Of a DNA stretch of 64,000 bases, positions 1 through 8,208 are shown piece by piece. The first letter of the stretch is position 1; each line of letters starts with the position of its first letter. The position numbers and the translations under genes are program-made. The notes beneath the pieces were generated by a model. The model was not told the origin of the DNA and searched no databases. It saw nothing but the letters and a program-made list of their open reading frames with translations. This stretch comes from Chryseobacterium bernardetii (GTDB taxonomy: Bacteria; Bacteroidota; Bacteroidia; Flavobacteriales; Weeksellaceae): the NCBI RefSeq assembly GCF_003815975.1, contig NZ_CP033932.1, positions 2,337,501-2,401,500 of the forward strand. The letters run 5' to 3'.

Positions 1-2
1 AG

Positions 3-968
3 GTAAAAGACAACAGAACAAGAACTGTTCAGCCAAGTGGAGCAGTAAAAGGTTTTGGACAGATTATAGGAAATTCTCCATTAATCCTGCATGCTAAGAA
101 GCTGGCCGAAAAAGTGGCATTAACAGATGCTGCAGTACTTTTAACGGGCGAAACAGGAACGGGCAAAGAAGTTTTTGCCAATGCCATCCATGAAGGAAGC
201 GAAAGGAAGAAACATACTTTCGTGGCTATTAACTGCTCTGCTTTTAGTAAAGAAATCCTGGAAAGTGAGCTTTTTGGCCATAAACAGGGAGCTTTTACAG
301 GAGCTTTAAAAGATAAGAAAGGTTTAATTGAAGAAGCCAATGGCGGGACTCTGTTCCTTGATGAGATTGGTGAAATGCCTATAGAACTTCAGGCTAAGCT
401 GCTTAGAGTGCTGGAAACAGGAGAGTTTATTAAAATGGGAGAAACCAAGGTCTCCAAATCTGATTTCAGGCTGATCGCCGCTACCAATAGAAATCTGGAA
501 GATGAAATAAGACAGGGTAACTTCAGAGAGGATCTTTATTTCAGACTGAATGTTTTTGAAATTACACTTCCGGCCTTAAGAGAAAGAAAAGAAGATCTGA
601 AAATGCTGGCAAAAAATTTTGTTGATTTATTTTCAAATAAACTGCATCTGCCATCTATCCAGGTTTTACCGGAGTATTATAAAGCGCTTGAAAAGAATGA
701 CTGGAAAGGAAATATCAGAGAACTGAGAAATGCTGTAGAACGCAGTCTGATCCTGATGAATGACAATATCCTGGATGCAGAAAGTCTTCCTCATTACTCA
801 GAAAAGCCTGTTCAGGAGAGTGATTCTTTGAGTATGAGATCACTGGAAAAAGTTCATATCCAAAAAGTTCTGCAATACACAAAAGGGAATAAGGCAGAAG
901 CGGCCAGACTCCTTGAGATCGGAATTGCTACACTATATCGTAAACTCGATGAATACGGACTGAAATAA
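3..968 (+). CDS. Sigma-54-dependent transcriptional activator, 5'-truncated
   Basis: The reading frame is open from the first bases of the window, so the N-terminus (probably a receiver domain) lies outside. The visible part is an AAA+ enhancer-binding domain with Walker A GETGTGKE (nt 147-170), the sigma-54 contact loop GAFTGA (from nt 288), Walker B-like FLDEIGE and an arginine-rich sensor region. A C-terminal Fis-type helix-turn-helix follows (GNKAEAARLLEIGIATLYRKL). Such proteins hydrolyse ATP to remodel sigma-54 RNA polymerase at -24/-12 promoters. It sits directly upstream of the kdp genes and two histidine-kinase-type proteins lie at the far end of that locus, so it is the likely response regulator for potassium uptake in place of the usual OmpR-type KdpE. 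That regulatory link is inferred from position. A strong hairpin terminator follows the stop. Confidence 0.9.
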   Translation, partial: VKDNRTRTVQPSGAVKGFGQIIGNSPLILHAKKLAEKVALTDAAVLLTGETGTGKEVFANAIHEGSERKKHTFVAINCSAFSKEILESELFGHKQGAFTGALKDKKGLIEEANGGTLFLDEIGEMPIELQAKLLRVLETGEFIKMGETKVSKSDFRLIAATNRNLEDEIRQGNFREDLYFRLNVFEITLPALRERKEDLKMLAKNFVDLFSNKLHLPSIQVLPEYYKALEKNDWKGNIRELRNAVERSLILMNDNILDAESLPHYSEKPVQESDSLSMRSLEKVHIQKVLQYTKGNKAEAARLLEIGIATLYRKLDEYGLK

Positions 969-989
969 GTCTTTATCATTTTAATAAAG

Positions 990-1021
990 AGCCTATCATT
1001 TTGATAGGCTTTTCTGTTTTT
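990..1021 (+). terminator. Rho-independent terminator after the sigma-54 activator
   Basis: A 9-bp perfect stem (agcctatca / tgataggct, 990-998 with 1002-1010) with a 3-nt loop is followed by a T-rich tail. It separates the activator from the kdp structural genes. Confidence 0.85.
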
Positions 1022-1233
1022 ATAGACGCAGTATTTTAATGTTAACTTGTTGTTTTATAGTGAGTTGTTTTGTTTTGTGGAGAATTGGACCTTCTTTTGG
1101 CATATAGTCTCTGAATAAAATATTTAAAAATGACAATTTCAAGAAAAACGTTTAAAAAACGGGAGCATACTACTTTTAGTCTGCTGATTGTATCGTACGT
1201 ATTGTTTACTCTTTTAACTCTAATAATAAAGAT

Positions 1234-1317
1234 ATGATGCTGATAAGTTTAATTCTGCTCTTTGCAGTATTGTTCTGGCTGCTATATAAATCAGTTGAAT
1301 TTTTTGATAGAATATAA
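1234..1317 (+). CDS. Small hydrophobic membrane peptide upstream of kdpF (27 aa)
   Basis: An ATG-started frame of 27 codons begins MMLISLILLFAVLFW and ends VEFFDRI. It is one hydrophobic segment followed by a short polar tail, as in a single-pass membrane peptide. It ends 4 nt before the kdpF start codon, so the two tiny frames are tightly packed and probably co-transcribed with kdpA. I do not recognise a family. It could be a second KdpF-like stabilising subunit, a translated leader, or a chance frame; its hydrophobic composition and tight spacing favour a real peptide. Confidence 0.45.
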   Translation: MMLISLILLFAVLFWLLYKSVEFFDRI

Positions 1318-1321
1318 AATT

Positions 1322-1399
1322 ATGTGGAGTTTATTTTTCCTTTCAATACTTGCCTTTGCGTATATCTGTTATGTTTTAATGAAACCTGAAAAATTTTAA
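1322..1399 (+). CDS. kdpF: KdpF, small subunit of the K+-transporting ATPase (25 aa)
   Basis: The 25-residue frame starts MWSLFFLSILAFAYICYVLM and ends KPEKF. A single transmembrane helix with a Tyr-rich C-terminal part and a terminal P-E-K-F is the hallmark of KdpF. KdpF is a non-essential lipid-like stabiliser of the KdpFABC complex in the cytoplasmic membrane. Its stop is 5 nt before the kdpA ATG, the expected operon arrangement. Confidence 0.85.
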   Translation: MWSLFFLSILAFAYICYVLMKPEKF

Positions 1400-1404
1400 A
1401 GACG

Positions 1405-3099
1405 ATGAATACAGAAATTTTAGGCATCATAGCCATGTTTGCTATTACATTAGTTATCGGAATATTTTTAGGTAAATATATTGCTAATGTTTATGGATAC
1501 AAGAAAACCTTTTTAGATCCGGTTTTTCAGCCGATTGAAAAGTTAATTTATAAAATATCGGGAATCAATCCCAATCGCCAGATGAACTGGAAGCAGAATA
1601 TGTATGCGATGCTGGCGATTAATCTGGTTTGGTTTATCATAGGCTTTATTCTTTTGATGACTCAGGCCTGGTTACCTTTAAACCCCGATGGAAACCCGAA
1701 TATGTCACCCGATCTGGCTTTCAATACAACCATTTCATTTTTAGTAAATTGTAATTTACAGCACTATTCAGGAGAAACGGGAGTAAGCTACCTGAGCCAG
1801 CTTTATCTGATGTTCTTACAGTTTGTAACAGCAGCAACGGGAATGGCTGCTATGGCTGTTCTTTTTAAAGCTTTCAAAGAAAAAACAGCTACAGAACTTG
1901 GAAATTTTTATGACTATTTCACCAAGTCAATGATTAGAATTTTACTTCCGATCAGTGTGTTGGTTGCTTTAATTCTTTCTATTAACGGAAGTCCGATGAC
2001 TTTTGAAGGAAAAGATCATATTACAACCCTTGAAGGGCAGAAAATAGATGTTTCCAGAGGGCCTGTAGCCGCTTTTGTTGCGATTAAGCACCTGGGAACC
2101 AATGGTGGTGGCTTCTTCGGAGCCAATTCTGCCCATCCGCTTGAAAATCCTAATTACATTACGAATATGACAGAGATGGTCACTCAGATGATCATTCCAT
2201 TTGCATTGGTCTTTGCATTAGGTTTTTATTTAAAGAAAAGAAAATTATCATGGGTTATATTTACTGTGATGACCGTTGGTTTCTTAGCGCTTACCGTTCC
2301 CAATATTGTTAATGAGACAGGAGGAAATCCTCTGATTACAAAAATGGGGGCAGATAGCAGCCTTGGAGCAATGGAAGGAAAAGAGATCCGCTTCGGAAGT
2401 GCTGCATCAGCCTATTGGAGTATTGCCACTACGGTGATTTCCACAGGTTCTGTAAACTCAATGCATGACAGTACCATGCCTCTTTCAGGAATGAACGAAC
2501 TTCTTGCGATGATGATAAACTGCTTCTACGGTGGCTGTGGAGTAGGCATTCTGAACTACTTTATTTTTATCATTCTCGCTGTGTTTATCAGTGGTTTGAT
2601 GGTGGGGAGAACTCCTGAGTTCATGGGGAAAAAGATCGAAGCTAAGGAAATGAAGATTGCTATGATCGTTGCTTTGTTCCATCCGTTTTTAATTCTTGTA
2701 GGAACTGCTTTAACGGCTTATTTACCGGAATTTGGAGCGAAAACATTAAACAATCCAGGATTCCATGGTTTCAGTGAAATGCTGTATGAATTTACTTCTT
2801 CTTCAGCCAATAACGGATCAGGATTCGAAGGATTGGGAGATAACACTCCCTGGTGGAATATTTCAACAGGAATTGTATTGTTGTTATCCAGATTTATCCC
2901 AATCATTGGCCCGGTAGCCATTGCGGGTTTACTGGCCCAGAAAAAATTCATTCCGGAAAGCTCAGGAACATTGAAGACAGATACAGCAACATTTGGTTTT
3001 ATGACCTTAGCAGTGATCCTGCTTATTGCGGCATTGTCTTTCTTCCCGGCACTCACTCTTGGGCCTATTGCAGAACAGATACAGTATTTCTCAAAATAA
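1405..3099 (+). CDS. kdpA: KdpA, potassium-binding channel-like subunit of KdpFABC
   Basis: A 564-aa polytopic membrane protein of normal KdpA length. It carries the four pseudo-repeated pore motifs of this SKT-family subunit: NTTISFLVNCNLQHYSGE, the region around GTNGGGFFGANSAHP, the STGSVNSMHDSTMPLSG region and SSSANNGSGFEGLGDNTPWWN. KdpA binds K+ with very high affinity and passes it to KdpB through an intersubunit tunnel. It is the first full-size gene of the operon, 5 nt after kdpF. It is separated from kdpB by an unusually long 179-nt spacer that contains an imperfect inverted repeat. Confidence 0.98.
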   Translation: MNTEILGIIAMFAITLVIGIFLGKYIANVYGYKKTFLDPVFQPIEKLIYKISGINPNRQMNWKQNMYAMLAINLVWFIIGFILLMTQAWLPLNPDGNPNMSPDLAFNTTISFLVNCNLQHYSGETGVSYLSQLYLMFLQFVTAATGMAAMAVLFKAFKEKTATELGNFYDYFTKSMIRILLPISVLVALILSINGSPMTFEGKDHITTLEGQKIDVSRGPVAAFVAIKHLGTNGGGFFGANSAHPLENPNYITNMTEMVTQMIIPFALVFALGFYLKKRKLSWVIFTVMTVGFLALTVPNIVNETGGNPLITKMGADSSLGAMEGKEIRFGSAASAYWSIATTVISTGSVNSMHDSTMPLSGMNELLAMMINCFYGGCGVGILNYFIFIILAVFISGLMVGRTPEFMGKKIEAKEMKIAMIVALFHPFLILVGTALTAYLPEFGAKTLNNPGFHGFSEMLYEFTSSSANNGSGFEGLGDNTPWWNISTGIVLLLSRFIPIIGPVAIAGLLAQKKFIPESSGTLKTDTATFGFMTLAVILLIAALSFFPALTLGPIAEQIQYFSK

Positions 3100-3123
3100 A
3101 TTGTGAACATTAAAAATTAAAAT

Positions 3124-3250
3124 CAATAGTCAACCATTAAGGATGCTGAATTGTTTAGGAAACCAATCTAAAACTTACCGAAACGTTCACTACATAATAT
3201 TATCCATTTCTAATCCTTATAATTTAGTTTCTCTTGATGGTTATTATTGA
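3124..3250. repeat. Imperfect inverted repeat in the kdpA-kdpB spacer
   Basis: The arm around 3124-3143 (caatagtcaaccattaagga) is largely complementary to the arm around 3230-3250 (tctcttgatggttattattg), with a few mismatches and about 85 nt between. In mRNA this could form a long-range stem just upstream of kdpB. No T-run follows, so it is not a typical terminator. No ORF occupies the spacer. Confidence 0.4.
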
Positions 3251-3278
3251 TTTATAATGATAAAACTCTTTCAAAAAA

Positions 3279-5318
3279 ATGAAAAATCAATCACAAACAT
3301 TGTTTCAAAGAGATTTGGTAAACGAAGCAGTTAAGCAGTCTTTCGTGAAACTGAATCCGAAAATTATGTTTAAAAATCCGGTGATGTTCCTGGTGGAGAT
3401 CGGAACAGTGGTCATGTTTATAGTAAGCATGTTCAGCTTAACCGGGGATAAAACCCAGGGAAGCTTCTCCTATAATTTCTTAGTATTCATTATCTTATTT
3501 TTTACGGTCTTATTTGCCAATTTTGCAGAAGCTATTGCAGAAGCAAGAGGAAAGGCACAGGCTGATACGCTTAGAAAAACCCGTGAAGAAACACCTGCTA
3601 AACTTGTTATAGACAATAAACAGGGATTCCAGGTGGAAACTGCTTTAAAAATGTCTGCGGAAATGAAGCTTGGGGATATTTTCCTTTGTGAAGCAGGAGA
3701 TCAGATTCCGATGGATGGAGAAATCATTGAGGGATTAGCAACCATTGATGAATCTGCCATTACCGGAGAAAGCGCACCAGTGATCCGTGAAGCGGGCGGA
3801 GACAAAAGTTCAGTAACAGGAGGTACGAAAGTACTTTCAGACAGAATTAAGGTAAAGGTAACTACTAAACCGGGAGAATCCTTTTTGGATAAAATGATTG
3901 CTCTTGTAGAAGGGGCATCAAGACAGAAAACACCTAACGAAATTGCATTAACTATACTATTAGCCGGGTTTACCCTTACTTTTATTATTGTAACCCTAAC
4001 CTTAAAGCCTTTTGCAGATTATGCGCAGACTCCAATTACCATTGCAGCATTTATCTCACTTTTCGTTTGTCTTATCCCGACAACCATTGGAGGCCTGCTT
4101 TCTGCAATCGGGATTGCGGGAATGGATAGAGCATTGAGAGCCAATGTTATCACAAAAAGTGGGAAAGCAGTAGAAACTGCAGGGGATATTGATGTGTTGC
4201 TACTTGATAAAACCGGGACCATCACTATTGGGAACCGTAAAGCCACTCAATTTCATCCGGCCAACGGAATAAAGCTTGAAGACTTTATCAAAGCTTCTGC
4301 CCTGAGCTCAGTAGCAGATGAAACGCCTGAGGGTAAATCTATCATAGAATTGAGCCAGCTGAAACCGGAAGATCTGCTGGTTTCCAACCCAGCATATATC
4401 GATTTTACTGCTGAAACCAGAACTTCAGGGATAGATTTTGAGGAAACCAGAATCAGAAAAGGAGCTTATGACACCATAAAAAAACTGACTGAAAAAGCCG
4501 GGAATCTTTTCCCACAGGAAACCCAGGATGCGGTAACCAAAATTTCTGAAAACGGCGGAACTCCACTGGTAGTAGCCGTTAACGAAAAAGTATGGGGCGT
4601 TATTGAGCTTCAGGATATCATCAAAACCGGAATCCAGGAACGTTTCCAAAGATTGAGAAAAATGGGGGTAAAAACGGTAATGGTAACCGGAGATAACCCT
4701 TTAACAGCTAAATTTATTGCAGAAAAAGCAGGTGTAGATGATTTTATTGCCGAAGCGAAGCCGGAAGATAAAATGAACTACATCAAAAAGGAACAGCAGG
4801 AAGGAAAGCTGGTAGCAATGATGGGTGATGGTACGAATGATGCTCCGGCATTAGCTCAGGCTGATGTGGGGGTTGCAATGAACAGCGGAACTCAAGCAGC
4901 AAAAGAAGCGGGAAACATGGTAGACCTTGATAATGACCCAACCAAACTTATTGAGATCGTAGAGATTGGTAAGCAGCTATTGATGACCCGTGGAACCTTA
5001 ACGACCTTCAGTATTGCCAATGACGTTGCGAAATACTTTGCCATTATTCCGGCTCTGTTTATTACTTTTATTCCGTCATTGCAGAAATTGAATATCATGA
5101 ATCTTCACAGCCCGGAAACAGCCATTTTATCAGCGGTTATTTTCAATGCGGTGATTATTCCTTTCCTGATCCCATTAGCTTTAAAAGGGGTGGCATACAA
5201 ACCGATTGGTGCAAGTGCCTTGTTGAGAAGGAATCTTTTGATCTATGGCTTGGGAGGTGTTATTGTCCCTTTCATCGGAATCAAAATTATTGATATAGTG
5301 ATTAGTTTATTCTATTAA
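3279..5318 (+). CDS. kdpB: KdpB, P-type ATPase subunit of KdpFABC
   Basis: A 679-aa P-type ATPase with the signature motifs in order: TGES actuator loop at residues 162-165, phosphorylation motif DKTGT with the acceptor Asp310, and hinge motif GDGTNDAP at 516-523. Hydrophobic helices lie around residues 35-85 and 220-285 and at the C-terminus. It hydrolyses ATP to drive K+ movement delivered by KdpA. The length fits the family and all key residues are present. The ATG follows an A-rich stretch, and kdpC starts 10 nt after the stop. Confidence 0.98.
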   Translation: MKNQSQTLFQRDLVNEAVKQSFVKLNPKIMFKNPVMFLVEIGTVVMFIVSMFSLTGDKTQGSFSYNFLVFIILFFTVLFANFAEAIAEARGKAQADTLRKTREETPAKLVIDNKQGFQVETALKMSAEMKLGDIFLCEAGDQIPMDGEIIEGLATIDESAITGESAPVIREAGGDKSSVTGGTKVLSDRIKVKVTTKPGESFLDKMIALVEGASRQKTPNEIALTILLAGFTLTFIIVTLTLKPFADYAQTPITIAAFISLFVCLIPTTIGGLLSAIGIAGMDRALRANVITKSGKAVETAGDIDVLLLDKTGTITIGNRKATQFHPANGIKLEDFIKASALSSVADETPEGKSIIELSQLKPEDLLVSNPAYIDFTAETRTSGIDFEETRIRKGAYDTIKKLTEKAGNLFPQETQDAVTKISENGGTPLVVAVNEKVWGVIELQDIIKTGIQERFQRLRKMGVKTVMVTGDNPLTAKFIAEKAGVDDFIAEAKPEDKMNYIKKEQQEGKLVAMMGDGTNDAPALAQADVGVAMNSGTQAAKEAGNMVDLDNDPTKLIEIVEIGKQLLMTRGTLTTFSIANDVAKYFAIIPALFITFIPSLQKLNIMNLHSPETAILSAVIFNAVIIPFLIPLALKGVAYKPIGASALLRRNLLIYGLGGVIVPFIGIKIIDIVISLFY

Positions 5319-5328
5319 AATTTTAAAA

Positions 5329-5886
5329 ATGAAAAATCATATCGTTTCAGCATTCAGACTCACTTTGGTAATGCTGGCAGTTGTAGGGATTTATCTGATT
5401 GTTGTGTACGGAGGATCAAAGATATTGCCTAATCAGGGAAATGCGGAGATCATTAATTATAAAGGGCAAAAGTTCTATGCCAATGTTGGCCAGGAATTTA
5501 AATCTGAAAAATACTTCCAGGGCCGCCCATCTTCTGTTAATTATAATGCAGCGGGAAGCGGAGGCAGCAATAAAGGACCTAGCAATGAAGAATATCTGGA
5601 AACTGTACAGAAAAGAATAGATACATTAAAACTACAGAATCCGGAAATGGCAAGCGCTAAAGTACCTGTAGAGCTCGTTACGGCAAGCGGAAGCGGACTG
5701 GATCCTGATATTTCGGAAGAAGGAGCTTTATACCAGGCCAAAAGAATTGCCAAAATCAGGAATCTTTCTGTTGAGAAGATCAATACTTTAATTAAAGATC
5801 AGACTCAGAAGCCGTTTTTAGGGCTTTTTGGACCTTCAAAAGTGAATGTGCTAAAGCTTAATATTGCTTTAGATCAAATAAAATAA
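5329..5886 (+). CDS. kdpC: KdpC, accessory subunit of KdpFABC
   Basis: A 185-aa protein with one N-terminal transmembrane helix (about residues 8-30) and an extracytoplasmic domain. It has the KdpC hallmarks FQGRPSSVNYNAAGSGGSN and a conserved region (ELVTASGSGLDPDIS) followed by the A..Q..RIA..R segment. KdpC stabilises the transporter. It starts 10 nt after kdpB and is followed by a strong hairpin, so kdpFABC probably forms one transcription unit ending here, with possible read-through to the porin gene. Confidence 0.97.
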   Translation: MKNHIVSAFRLTLVMLAVVGIYLIVVYGGSKILPNQGNAEIINYKGQKFYANVGQEFKSEKYFQGRPSSVNYNAAGSGGSNKGPSNEEYLETVQKRIDTLKLQNPEMASAKVPVELVTASGSGLDPDISEEGALYQAKRIAKIRNLSVEKINTLIKDQTQKPFLGLFGPSKVNVLKLNIALDQIK

Positions 5887-5902
5887 TCTAATAATCTTGA
5901 AT

Positions 5903-5940
5903 AAACCATGTCAGGATTTTAAACCTTGACATGGTTTACA
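5903..5940 (+). terminator. Hairpin after kdpC
   Basis: An 11-bp perfect stem (aaaccatgtca / tgacatggttt, 5903-5913 with 5927-5937) has a 13-nt loop but no long T-run after it. It may act as a partial terminator or mRNA 3'-end stabiliser between kdpC and the porin gene. Confidence 0.6.
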
Positions 5941-5960
5941 AGTAATACTTTACAATTAAC

Positions 5961-7046
5961 GTGAAAAAATATACAGTTATAGGAATGTTATTGGGAATTT
6001 TTTTCTCAAAAGCACAGTCATCAGACTCATTAAAAACGGAGCCTAAAGTTACATTTTCGGCATATGCAGAGCTCTTTTATACCTATGATTTTAATGAACC
6101 GGGAAATCATCTCCGCCAAAATTTTTTATACTCCTACAACAGGCATAATGAAGTAAATCTTAATTTAGGATTGATAAAAGCCAATTATCAGAGTGAGAAT
6201 ATCAGAGCCAACCTTGCATTAATGGGCGGAACTTATGCACAGGACAATATGGCGGCAGAACAGGAAGCTTTACGATATATCAACGAAGCGAACATAGGAA
6301 TCAAAATATCTAAAAATAAAAACCTTTGGATTGATGCCGGGATCATGCCTTCTCATATTGGTTGGGAAAGTGCCATAGGAAGAGATAATATCAACCTGAC
6401 AAGAAGCTTTGCCGCTGAAAATTCGCCTTATTTTGAGACGGGCGCCAAGGTTTCCTATACTTCAGATAATGGAAAATGGTTTGTAAGCGGATTGGTTCTG
6501 AATGGCTGGCAGCGCATTGCAAAAGTGAAAGGAAACCAGAGTATTTCTTTTGGGCATCAGGTAACCTACAAACCGAATGATAAAGTAACTTTAAACAGCA
6601 GTTCATTTATAGGAAATGATAAAGCTAAAGATGAGAAAAGAATGCGTTATTTCCATGATTTGTATGGAACTTTTCAGCTCACAGATCAGTTTTCAGCTTT
6701 GTTAGGATTTGATATCGGAGCTGAGCAGAAGACTAAAGGAAGTGAACAGTATAACATCTGGTATAGTCCGAACATACAGATGAAATATCAGGTTGACAGC
6801 AAATGGGCGCTGGCCGGAAGACTGGAATATTACAATGATAAAAATGGAGTGATTATCAGTACGGGAACACCTAACGGTTTTCAAACTTTCGGATATTCAT
6901 TGAATGTAGATTATGCTATATTTAAAAATGTAGTTTTTCGTACTGAAGCAAGAGGATTTACTTCTAAGGATGCGATTTTTGCGAAAAATGATGATTTCAG
7001 AAAAGGAAACTTCTTTGTAACAACAAGTTTGGCAGTTTGGTTTTAA
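5961..7046 (+). CDS. Porin-like outer-membrane beta-barrel protein linked to kdp
   Basis: A 361-aa protein with a signal peptide (cleavage probably after SKAQS) and many alternating, aromatic-rich strands ending VTTSLAVWF, a C-terminal Phe typical of outer-membrane barrels. The frame starts with GTG at 5961; the lysine-rich start plus hydrophobic core (KKYTVIGMLLGIFF) supports this start. It resembles the putative porins annotated next to kdp genes in other Bacteroidetes (from memory, not searched). It lies between kdpC and the KdpD-like sensor, so a role in letting K+ or small solutes cross the outer membrane is plausible but inferred. Confidence 0.75.
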   Translation: MKKYTVIGMLLGIFFSKAQSSDSLKTEPKVTFSAYAELFYTYDFNEPGNHLRQNFLYSYNRHNEVNLNLGLIKANYQSENIRANLALMGGTYAQDNMAAEQEALRYINEANIGIKISKNKNLWIDAGIMPSHIGWESAIGRDNINLTRSFAAENSPYFETGAKVSYTSDNGKWFVSGLVLNGWQRIAKVKGNQSISFGHQVTYKPNDKVTLNSSSFIGNDKAKDEKRMRYFHDLYGTFQLTDQFSALLGFDIGAEQKTKGSEQYNIWYSPNIQMKYQVDSKWALAGRLEYYNDKNGVIISTGTPNGFQTFGYSLNVDYAIFKNVVFRTEARGFTSKDAIFAKNDDFRKGNFFVTTSLAVWF

Positions 7047-7091
7047 CCAGGAAAAAAAGTGTTCAAAATAAAACTTAAAAGAATCAAATCA

Positions 7092-8201
7092 ATGTCATCA
7101 GCAAAACATTTTTTAGAACTCATTCAAAAGTCCCGGAAAGGGAAGTTCAAAATTTACATAGGAATGAGTGCCGGTGTTGGGAAAACTTTCCGAATGCTGC
7201 AGGAAGCCCATTCTCTCTTACGGAACGGCATTGATGTGAAGATTGGTTATATAGAAACCCACGGCCGTGAAGAAACGGTAGCGTTGGTAGATGGAATTCC
7301 GGAAATTGAAAGGAAATCAGTCTTTTATAAAGGTAAAAACCTGGAGGAAATGGACCTCCAGGCTATTATCAATGAGCACCCGGAAGTAGTTCTTGTGGAT
7401 GAGCTGGCTCATACCAATGTGGAAGGATCCAAAAATAAAAAGAGATGGCAGGATGTGCTGGAGATCCTAGACAATGGAATTAACGTTATCAGTGCTATGA
7501 ATATACAGCATATCGAAAGCCTGAATGAAGAAGTAAAAAAGATTACAGGTGTTGAAGTTGCTGAGCGTGTACCGGACAAAATTTTAGCCTTAGCTGATGA
7601 AGTTGTTAATATTGATCTTACAGCTGATGAGCTGCTCACCCGGTTAAAAGAAGGAAAAATCTATAAGAAGGAGAAAATTCATACGGCCTTAAGCAATTTT
7701 TTCCAGAGCGGTCATATTCTTCAGCTCCGTGAGCTTGCTTTAAAAGAAGTGGCAACTCACGTGGAGAGGAAGGTAGAAACTGAAATTAAAACAGAGAATT
7801 TTAAACCTATCAAATTCCTGGCTTGCATCAGCAGTAATGAAAAGATTGCTAAAACCATTATCAGGAAAACAGCCAGGCTGGCAAGCTATTATAACAGCCC
7901 ATGGACGGTTCTCTATATTCAGAAACCTTCAGAAAATCCTGAAAAAATAGCGCTGGACAAGCAGCGGTATTTGATTAATAATTTTAATTTAGCACAGGAA
8001 TTGGGAGCCAAAGTTGTCAGGATCAAGGAAAGCAGTGTTCATAACGGCATCCTTGAATATGTGATTGCCCATAACATCACCACAGTCTGTATAGGGAAAC
8101 CCCATGCAAAGCTCTGGCAGCGTCTGTTCGGTTACAGCTGGATTTATACATTGATGAACAGGCTGAATGAAAGACAGATAGATATTATTATTTTATCTTA
8201 A
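7092..8201 (+). CDS. Stand-alone KdpD N-terminal sensor domain protein
   Basis: A 369-aa protein covering the KdpD N-terminal domain: Walker A-type GMSAGVGKT at residues 24-32, then GYIETHGREET, VLVDELAHTN and ERVPDKILALADEVVNID, followed by a universal-stress-protein-like domain (KFLACISSNEKIAKTIIRKTARLA through VCIGKPHAKLWQ). It stops before the transmembrane and kinase parts of classical KdpD, which are supplied by the next gene only 7 nt downstream. The ATG at 7092 is preferred; an in-frame GTG at 7059 preceded by an aggaaaaa stretch would add 11 residues. It is probably a cytoplasmic K+/ATP-sensing partner of the downstream kinase (inference). Confidence 0.88.
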   Translation: MSSAKHFLELIQKSRKGKFKIYIGMSAGVGKTFRMLQEAHSLLRNGIDVKIGYIETHGREETVALVDGIPEIERKSVFYKGKNLEEMDLQAIINEHPEVVLVDELAHTNVEGSKNKKRWQDVLEILDNGINVISAMNIQHIESLNEEVKKITGVEVAERVPDKILALADEVVNIDLTADELLTRLKEGKIYKKEKIHTALSNFFQSGHILQLRELALKEVATHVERKVETEIKTENFKPIKFLACISSNEKIAKTIIRKTARLASYYNSPWTVLYIQKPSENPEKIALDKQRYLINNFNLAQELGAKVVRIKESSVHNGILEYVIAHNITTVCIGKPHAKLWQRLFGYSWIYTLMNRLNERQIDIIILS

Positions 8202-8208
8202 AAGTAAT

